A stretch of 64,000 nt of DNA from Engraulis encrasicolus (Eukaryota; Chordata; Actinopteri; Clupeiformes; Engraulidae): NCBI RefSeq assembly GCF_034702125.1, contig NC_085868.1, forward strand, positions 41,401,859-41,465,858. The letters run 5' to 3'. Under the pieces are notes generated by a model. That model saw nothing but the letters and a program-made list of their open reading frames with translations, had not been told where the DNA came from and searched no databases. Of this stretch, positions 55,955 through 64,000 are shown in pieces. The stretch's first letter is position 1. Each line of letters begins with the position of its first letter. The position numbers and the translations under genes are program-made.

Positions 55955-56993
55955 AGGGATGCACGATACCACTTTCTTTGAAAACCGATGCGAGTACGAG
56001 AACATGAATTTGTGTACTTGCCAATACAGAGTAGCGATACTTTCCCCCCCAACATACAATGGAAATAAATGCGTAGGTAATTGCCTTGTTTTTTCCACCT
56101 GTGATATTTGCCTTACTGACCATTTCCATGTAGATTTAAATGTTAGTGAATGTATGAATCGGCATTTTTTTCCCATGCTGCTCTCAAGTCAACAGAACGT
56201 GACAACATGACGTTGTTTCATGTAAACGCAGTATCTGTGCCTCGTATCTCCAAGTGTTTGTCAATCAAAGAGTATGAGAATGAGTACTAGTGTTGCTTCG
56301 ATACTGATACCAGTATTCAATGGGGCCCAGATTGGCACTAAAATCGTGGTATCGGTATCGGTGAGTACCAACAAATAGGGCACAGATACTAGATGTAAAT
56401 AATAATTGAAATGTAGCGATATATCACGATATAATCGAAAATAATCGAATCACTGGCCCCTGCCCAATGTCCTAGCTCCATCACATAGAAGTGGAAAATT
56501 GGAAAAAAAACGAATCGAAACGTATTGTATGGTATCGTGGAGTATTCTTAAGTATCGAAAATAATCAACTCGCATCGCATAGAATAATAAGATATCGATA
56601 TTGAATCGTATCGTCATGGAGGCTGTGATTTACACTTCTAATCGATACCATTTACTAAGGCTTCCATGATACTTGAACGCAGTCTTGAACTTGACACTCG
56701 AATGCAAGTTAACGCAATTAGTTTGTAAATTGCCACACCAAAAGCTCTTTCAGCCAGCTCAGGTGAAAACGCTGCGCACGACGTTCAGACAAAGTATTCA
56801 TCAAGTGCATGTGGCCTCTCTCTCTCTCTCTCTCTCTCTCGTTCTCGCTCGCAGAGTGGTATCTCTATCGTATCAGTATTAGCCGATACTGCACAGCCAG
56901 GTATCATGTATCGATATCAAGGCCAAAAATGGTATCGGTGCAAAACTAATGAACATGTATAGGCTGATATCGATACCGGTATCGGTGCATCCC
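55955..56993. mobile_element. hAT-type composite element with TAGGGATGCACGATACC ends
   Basis: Ends TAGGGATGCACGATACC and GGTATCGGTGCATCCCTA. The interior has several blocks of GATACCGGTATCGG-like and ATCGAAAATAATCGA words and a CT tract (56816..56840), suggesting elements nested in each other. No clean target duplication. Confidence 0.7.
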
Positions 56994-57280
56994 TAGTGAG
57001 GATGATGCAAACAAGCAGAGGAAGCTCACAGGTGTTGCGGGAATGAGACATGAATGTAGAAGTGAAGGATTAGTCCTAGAGCCTACCCATAACTATGGGA
57101 TTTCAATTTAATGGGTTGTAATCATATTTGATTGACAAAATAATCTCCTTGAATGGGGAGAATGTGGGCAGGTCTACTTGCAGAGGCCTGTGACAGTTTT
57201 GGTTGGGTTGTAGAACACGGATATAATAAGCACAATATTCTGGGCCCTATATCCAACCAGGGTGGCCCAGTTCCCCTTGC

Positions 57281-57307
57281 CCCCCCCCCCCCCCCCCCCC
57301 CCCCCCC
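57281..57307. repeat. Poly(C) run
   Basis: 27 consecutive C, followed by ACCCCCACCCCC. Confidence 0.95.
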
Positions 57308-57364
57308 ACCCCCACCCCCGCAAGACAAATTCTGCAACAAATTACATAGGCAGTGTCATACTTA

Positions 57365-57784
57365 CAGGGCTTGACATTAACATTTTTGCTTACTGGCCAC
57401 TGTGGCTAGTGGTTTTCCTAAGTCACTAGCCATTCAGCTATTCTACTAGCCACAAATTTGATATTGTTTTTTTTTTTCTTTATCATGACGCTTTCTAACT
57501 TCAGAAGATGAGGTGCTAAAGCAAGAAGATGAGTGCACAGCTTTCTACATGGAAATAAATCATACAAATACAAACTGAGTAACTGAGCTTTTTCTCAAAC
57601 TTCTACAAACAATTGATACAAAATTGATATACAGGCAAAGTGCAGTATATTGCAGGCTATTCTGATATGTCATACCATAGAATAAGGTACCTGCCAAATT
57701 GGCTAGTGACACTGAAATTGTTACCAGCCACAGCCAAGTTTTACCAGCATTTGGTCGGTTGGCAGGTGCCAGTATCAAGCCCTG
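57365..57784. mobile_element. hAT-like element with CAGGGCTTGACATTAAC ends and a 10-bp flanking repeat
   Basis: Ends CAGGGCTTGACATTAAC and CAGTATCAAGCCCTG, with subterminal CTAGTGG/CACTAGCCA words as in 52959..54316. The flanking direct repeat is GTCATACTTA at 57355..57364 and 57785..57794, ten bases rather than the eight expected for hAT. Confidence 0.8.
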
Positions 57785-57794
57785 GTCATACTTA

Positions 57795-57979
57795 CAGGCT
57801 AGGAATTCAGATGAGTATTAATAAGATTTAAAACTATGATGATGCACGACAGATTTTCAATATCACATCTCGTCACAATTGTGCAATTGTTTTCACCTTT
57901 GATTCATTGGGGGGCCCGCTGGCAGGTGGGGGCCCTTAGGACTCAGCCATATCTAGCCTGTGCGTTAATCCGGCCCATA
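57795..57979. mobile_element. Truncated hAT-type MITE, CAGGgCCGGATTAA family, copy 3
   Basis: Right end ATATCTAGCCTGTGCGTTAA-TCCGGCCC as in copy 1. The left part is cut off at the preceding element. Confidence 0.65.
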
Positions 57980-58444
57980 TGTCCTACAACCAGCTCCCAT
58001 AACCATAACCCAGGACCTCGGAAAGAGCTGAACAAAATAAATGCCACGTATTCAGGTGCTGGCAAGTCAAGGGCGGTCAAGGGAACAAGACTATGTGTTG
58101 ATTGTAGCTGGAGTTCTCCAAAAAATACAAATGTAAGGGCATTTCACAGGTCCCCTTCGACCAGGTGTCCTATTCTCTCAGGTGTAATTATGAAAAATAC
58201 ACCTATAATGGTATTCTACTGAGCGGGTTTAAAGATTTACCCAAGTGTGTAAACTCTGGGGACTCAGGTAGAAGTCATCAACCTTAACTCATCATATTTT
58301 TATGATTTTACATTTTGTAGTAGTAGTGTCTATTTTCCCCATGGGGGAAATTTCTTCTTGTAAATTATTGTAAACTCTTGTAAACTCTTCATTTAATGCA
58401 TACAAAATGAAATATTGCAACAACAGCAAAATCGCAGGCCCAGT

Positions 58445-58661
58445 AAAGGCTGTCAGCATCCCTGTACACAGTGTCTGCTGCCTGATGTACTGCTGCTGTG
58501 TAGGCCTCTAATTGACACTGTAAATCTGACTTCCTCTTTTTATTCTGTCCTCTGACCTCATCCTGTGGTTCATCATGTTATTCAGGTCTTCGCTGTGGCT
58601 GGTAGGGAGTTTCTCACCAACACTTCTCTATGGTCTAATCTCACATCGCCATGTTACTGAA

Positions 58662-58662
<1 letters not shown>
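58445..58662 (-). repeat. Dispersed repeat, inverted partner of 49365..49570
   Basis: Contains ACAGTGTCTGCTGCCTGATG, CTCATCCTGTGGTTCATCAT, AGGGAGTTTCTCACCAACAC and CACATCGCCATGTTACTGA, i.e. the complement of the 49365 copy in the same order. It is followed by (CA)n. Confidence 0.85.
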
Positions 58663-58800
<138 letters not shown>

Positions 58801-59020
58801 AAATAAACACAAAGCCTACTTCCCTGGGCCTTTTGTGGTTTATAATGAACTTCCCTGTGAAGAGTGGGACATCACAGTATGGGGCGTGGCCATAGATACT
58901 AAGGGGTGTGGGGGGTCCCCAATTCAAACGTTGAAGGACCATTAAGTGCGCTCAACACCTTGTAGTCTAATCCTCTACACTGGGTGTTTGACCTGGTCAA
59001 TGAGTGAACTCAAATCTCAA

Positions 59021-59113
59021 AAATAAATGAATGAAGAAGCACTCATCAGATTTCTTTTTGGTTTTTTAATCGTCTCACAGACGATCTCTGATGAGTGCTT
59101 CTTTATTCATTTG
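59021..59113. repeat. Short foldback
   Basis: AAATGAATGAAGAAGCACTC-ATCAGA returns as TCTGATGAGTGCTTCTTTAT-TCATTT. The loop is about 40 bp and contains ATCGTCTCACAGACGAT, itself a small palindrome. Confidence 0.75.
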
Positions 59114-59286
59114 TGTGGATTTGGGTCCCCAATTCCCCACTATTTCATGCTTGGGGGCCCCCCCAATGCCCAATGTCATGGTTGGGGGCCTCACAATGTG
59201 GGGACGGTATGGGAAACTCCCAGGGCCCCGCCCAGCATAAACACTGGGGGGCACAGAATAATGCCCAACATTGTTGTTATTATTTA

Positions 59287-59443
<157 letters not shown>

Positions 59444-59611
59444 GAAGAGAGAGTGAATTTGAATTTCAACACATTGTTTATTGTGACACCTTCATTATTT
59501 CACATTACAGGAACTCCATAGGTCCAAATCCAGCATAGTGAAGGGAGGAGCCCTCTCCCTCATAACCACAGCAAACCTTACAGCCCTTTCCCCACCCCAT
59601 CATCATCCCAT

Positions 59612-59738
<127 letters not shown>

Positions 59739-59817
59739 CCTGGTGGAATAGTGAAGTGCGCTGGGAGTGTGGGAACTCCGCAAACAACAAAACACACACA
59801 TGCACACACGCATGGAT

Positions 59818-59955
<138 letters not shown>

Positions 59956-60766
59956 CAGCGAGGCCATCACAACTACTTCCTCATACACACAAAGAGAAGA
60001 GCTGAAATTCCACTGTTTGCTGAGGGCAAATCAACATGAGTTCTCTTTGGAGCTTCAAAACATTTTACTCTTCGTTCAAACGGCTTCAGCATTACGTTAC
60101 ACAGAGCAGACATTTTTAGACCTACAGGTATTTAGGTACCGGGTATTGGTTACAGCACTCTGAGAAATGTGGGATTTAGGGTAAGCGGTTAGGGTGTCAG
60201 GCTTGTTGCCCAACTCGCCAGGTTGGTGGGGGTACTAGGGTAACTTCTGTCACTTTCAACATGCAGTTGTAATGCTCACACTACCCTGGACTTGTCAGTA
60301 CCTGAAAATTAGTTGTTGTTTTTTTCTTCAGCCTTTTCCAAGATCCTGGTCATAGTAATGGAGGCAGGTGTCTGTTTACATTTCAATGGAGGCAGGTGTC
60401 TGTTTACATTTCAAAAAACATCTTGATCTATTCCCAATAACATCCAAAAGGTTATGCAGCATCAGCAGACAACTAGCCAACAGCGATACCTTTTGGGATG
60501 ATATTTGGAGTAGGCCTATGTTAAGAACTATGTGAATGTAAACAAAATCTGCCCTCATTAAAATAGCTCAGATCTCGGAAAGGGCTGACTCGAAAAATGC
60601 AGCAGCATCAGGTACTGACAAGTCATGGGTAACCAATTATCTCCCCCATTCTCCTCCATGAGTGATGTACTCTAAACATGGTACTGTACCGTCCTGTTGC
60701 ACTGCACCCTTGGGGCTGCCAGTTGGATTCAGGAGAAACCCATTTCTCTGTAACATATAAATACTA

Positions 60767-60879
<113 letters not shown>

Positions 60880-61079
60880 TTCGACATAAGGATGCGTCGA
60901 GGTGAGGAGAGGGCAGTGTACCTTGTGGGTTGTGATTAGCAGGTCACAAGGTGGATAACTGAGGTGAGTCTGGCAAGGTTCCATTGCCCCCACCTAGGCA
61001 CGTACAGTAGAGATACCCCATTTGACCTCTGCCAGCCTATGAGACCATGTGACTCCATGTGACCGCACCAGAGACGGTC

Positions 61080-61870
61080 CATTAAGTATTAAAAGAATCT
61101 TTGACTGAACCTCACCTGCACTCTCAGAGCTTCACTACCAAGAACTGCTTGCACTATGTGACGTTGCACCTCCAACTATGCTGCTAAAATGCTGCTACTT
61201 TGATCATGGACTACAATGGATGCTGAACTACACTGCACTGTGTGCAGTACAGCATAGCCTTGACTTATTTTTGTATTTTACAAGTATTATTGTTGTTGTT
61301 ATTATTATGTCTTCGATTCTTTTCCCCTATATGTTAAATGTTCAATGTTCAATGTTAAATTGTTATTTATTACTCTATCACTTATTGTTACTTATTGTTT
61401 ACCACTGGTCCATCACTGTCACTCACCAATGTTAAATGCTCAGTATTATTTATTACGTCATCACTTTACTGTTATTGGTCAGGCTTGTACGAAATTCCGA
61501 ATGGAAAGAATTTCCATTCAAAATAATGCCAAAATACGAACACTAGGTGGTGCCATTACCTTGAATTTCTTTGAATTTAAGCTACACCACCCATTGAAAG
61601 TACATAGAACACCACCACCTAGTGTTCGTATTATGGCATTACTTTGAATTGAAATCCTTTCCTTTCGGAATTTCGTACAAGCCTGTTATTGGTCCATCAC
61701 TGTTACTTGTCACTTTGATATCAGTGTGTAAATGTCAGTCCTGTGTATGTCTATGTCCTGGCATGGTAAAGAGAGAGAAACGTAATTTCCTTTTCCTTGT
61801 AGGCCTATGACCTGTGCATATGAAGAAACTGACAATAAAAGCTGACTTGACTTGACTTGACTTGACTTGA
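61080..61870 (+). mobile_element. Probable LINE 3' region with (TTGAC)n tail, split by a hAT insertion
   Basis: Ends ACTGACAATAAAAGC then TGACTTGACTTGACT, a tail typical of L2-like LINE 3' ends in fish. Upstream sequence is non-coding. The element at 61480..61685 interrupts it. Confidence 0.5.
61480..61685. mobile_element. Palindromic hAT-type MITE with CAGGCTTGTACGAAATTCC ends
   Basis: Ends CAGGCTTGTACGAAATTCCG and CGGAATTTCGTACAAGCCTG. Perfect duplication TTATTGGT at 61472..61479 and 61686..61693. The inner CGAACACTAGGTGGTG block also returns inverted, so almost the whole element folds back. Confidence 0.93.
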
Positions 61871-62595
61871 TTCTGCCAGGGATTTTAGAGACTCGAGTCG
61901 TCAGGGCTATTATAGTCAGATCCACATTTGTAGAGTCCAAGACCAGACAACTCAAATCCGAGACAGATCTGAGTCCAAAGAGGTTTAAGTCTGAGACAAG
62001 TTCGAGTCCAAAAAAGAAAGTCTGGACTTGAGTATAGGCTACAGCCCTGTACTGTTCCATTAGCCTGGCAGCTGCTGCTATCGCAACTGCAATGGCCTTC
62101 GAGAATTTGGTCTGGCCAGCCTGCTCGCAGTCTGACACTGTTCTATTGACCCGTTTAGAAGCTATGTCATCACTGGCTGCGTGCGCATTGTTGACTCAAA
62201 CACAAGCACACACACACATGCAGACGGTGCAGAACCTAAAGAGAGAAGACCTTGCTCTCCTGAAGCACGTACGTTTGTAAAAAATAGAAATCCTAAACGT
62301 ACACTTTTTACGCTATTCAGAGAGGAAATAGGCTGTTCCAGAAGCATAAGAGATGTTTGTGGCTACAAAAAATTAAACGTACTGACTGGACTGAGGACAC
62401 CATCGGGAATGCCCCTGTCTGTGGCGCCCGCCCACCATATCCGAAGGTGACCATCCATTTTCTTATTTCGGGAAAAAACACCTGGCCAGAATCTTTACAA
62501 ACGTGCGGTAAGCCTACATGTTCGATTCTGCTCCAACAATGCACACAGCCCAATGACATCACTTCTGTGTACAAACAATAAAGGGGTCTTGTCCT
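61871..62595. other. Unassigned stretch
   Basis: No recognised gene. There are short open frames and an AATAAA at about 62577..62582, but nothing that defines a transcript. A degenerate GAGTC-rich block at 61905..62035 looks like an old repeat. Confidence 0.4.
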
Positions 62596-62875
62596 CAGGA
62601 CTGGATCAATGCAGAGGCTAGATATGGCTGCAGACTTGGGGCCCCAACTTGCCAGGGGGCCCCCAATTGGCCAAAAGTGAAAAATTGTAGAACTGTAACA
62701 AGATGCAAAATTGAACAAATGTATCTCTTGTGTTCAGTACAGTTGGTAGACATGTTATCCTTAATTAAAATCTTGTAATTATGACACCAGACATACTTTG
62801 TTGCGAAATGTGCCTTCTGGAGGGGCCCACAGCAACCTATAGCCTGGGGCCCCAGGCCACCTTAATCCGGCCCTG
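62596..62875. mobile_element. hAT-type MITE, CAGGgCCGGATTAA family, copy 4
   Basis: Ends CAGGACTGGATCAATGCAG and CTTAATCCGGCCCTG. Perfect duplication CTTGTCCT at 62588..62595 and 62876..62883. Same orientation as copy 2. Confidence 0.92.
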
Positions 62876-62883
62876 CTTGTCCT

Positions 62884-63823
62884 GCATGAGGGCTTTTAGA
62901 GGAAGTAGAGGGACATGGAGAGACTGCGCTGGACTGGATGACTGGAAATTAATACTTTTATCATAACATAAACATAGAGATTCACACATAGCAAACATTC
63001 ACACACCTTTAAATGTGATCGGGATGTCGAATGTGGAAAAGCCCCTCAAAAGTTGATCTGGGTTGCTTGACTGTGGGGGAACTAAAGTACTGTTTTCTCC
63101 ACGGAGGCGGGGTGACACAAAGGCAAGAGGTCAGAAGCCACAGGATATGACTCAGAGGAAGAAGTTTGATGTGCACCCTTATTCGCTGCCTTTTCATCGT
63201 CCTATAATTGTATTTTATCCACATCTCTGCATGCACTCAAAGCCTTTTGCACTGCATCACCATCTCCCTCTAGTGGCCTTATTGGGAACACAGCGGCGTA
63301 AACAACACATCCCAATTGATGACTGGAGGCTCACACTGAGTGAGCATCACACTAATAGCAATACATTTTATTTGTTACATGACACCTTTCACCTTAGAAA
63401 CAAAACAAATAATTAAAAATATAATGACAAATAAAACAATGGCAGAGAGAAATACATTACGGGATTATATATAATAATATAATATAATATAATATAATAT
63501 AATATAATATAATATAATATAGACCTATATTACATTATCAGCGATTTTGAAGATGTTTTTTTTTTTAACTTACATGACGTATTGCCAAACCTTGGGCATG
63601 AGGTCATGAATAAGTGTCCTTGACTTGTCAAGTCATCACAGTTCATCTTCTCCTGTTGCAGGGCCGGTTCTAGTCAACTTGGTGCCCTAGGAGAGCACCC
63701 CCTTCCCTTTAGTGCATTTAGACATTGTCATTCTTAAACATAGCGCCATCTATGATCATCTGATCGAACACAGTTAAACACAGCTAATCTGTGACAAGTC
63801 CATGCATAATCATTATCAACGTG
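62884..63823. other. Unassigned stretch at right end
   Basis: No recognised gene. Contains an (AATAT)n microsatellite (63474..63520) and a hAT-like fragment starting CAGGGCCGGTTCTAG at about 63660. Confidence 0.4.
63474..63520. repeat. (AATAT)n microsatellite
   Basis: About 47 bp of ATAAT/AATAT pentamer. Confidence 0.93.
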
Positions 63824-64000
63824 TTAAAGGGGAAGTCCAGTTTTTTGAACATTAAGGCCATTTTCTGAGTGGTCTGCAATGTTTTAGAGTCCCCCTCACC
63901 GTTTATTTCATGTTTGCTGCAGTCTCTGTTATTTGGCTGATTTGGATTTGATCTCAACCAGCTTTAGAATGGCCGTCTATGAGCACCTGCAACTCTGTTC
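63824..64000. mobile_element. Left part of a TTAA-flanked MITE, cut by the window end
   Basis: Starts TTAAAGGGGAAGTCCAGTTT at about 63824. TTAA directly before a short unique end is the pattern of Kolobok/piggyBac-type elements, as in 12824 and 13925, but the sequence is a different family. The right end is outside the window. Confidence 0.5.

Noticed and set aside
62092..62581. Possible short gene with AATAAA
   Set aside because: No frame has recognisable similarity and no splice pattern; left as unassigned.

Overview
The window is vertebrate, almost certainly teleost fish, nuclear DNA. Genes are split by GT-AG introns and intergenic space is packed with dinucleotide microsatellites. There is a tRNA-derived SINE with the fish V-SINE-like core, a Tc1 element, and many short hAT-, Kolobok- and foldback-type DNA elements. 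I cannot name the species.

Four protein genes can be read. (1) 529..5418, minus: the 5' part of an LDL-receptor-family gene (signal peptide, four LDL-A repeats, two EGF domains, start of a YWTD propeller); it runs off the left edge. (2) 9006..27718, minus: complete prodh (mitochondrial proline dehydrogenase), 14 coding exons, 621 aa. (3) 34280..34679, minus: complete two-exon uqcr10 (complex III subunit 9), 63 aa. (4) 35360..39910, plus: a complete four-exon SOWAH-family gene closest to SOWAHC, 716 aa. uqcr10 and the SOWAH gene are head to head, 680 bp apart. From about 40.5 kb to the right end I see no host gene, only repeats. prodh and uqcr10 both feed the mitochondrial respiratory chain, but nothing here shows that they are functionally linked as neighbours.

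The most unusual signal is a recurring structure at exon 3' edges. At six exons of two unrelated genes (prodh exons 9, 10 and 14; SOWAH exons 2, 3 and 4) the last bases of the exon, with its splice donor or stop codon, are repeated in tandem or near-tandem into the adjoining intron or 3' flank. The copies are decaying. Some carry intact donor-like sites whose use would give premature stops. One array was split by a later hAT insertion, so it is not a recent assembly fault. I know of no description of such exon-edge minisatellites.

Secondary finds are a pair of TTAA-flanked long-armed foldbacks in prodh intron 10, one carrying a THAP-like start (Kolobok-type); another foldback with a THAP-like start in the prodh 3' flank; a foldback upstream of prodh built from repeated 18-bp near-palindromes; a four-copy hAT-like family; and over a dozen small elements whose 8-bp target duplications can be read directly.
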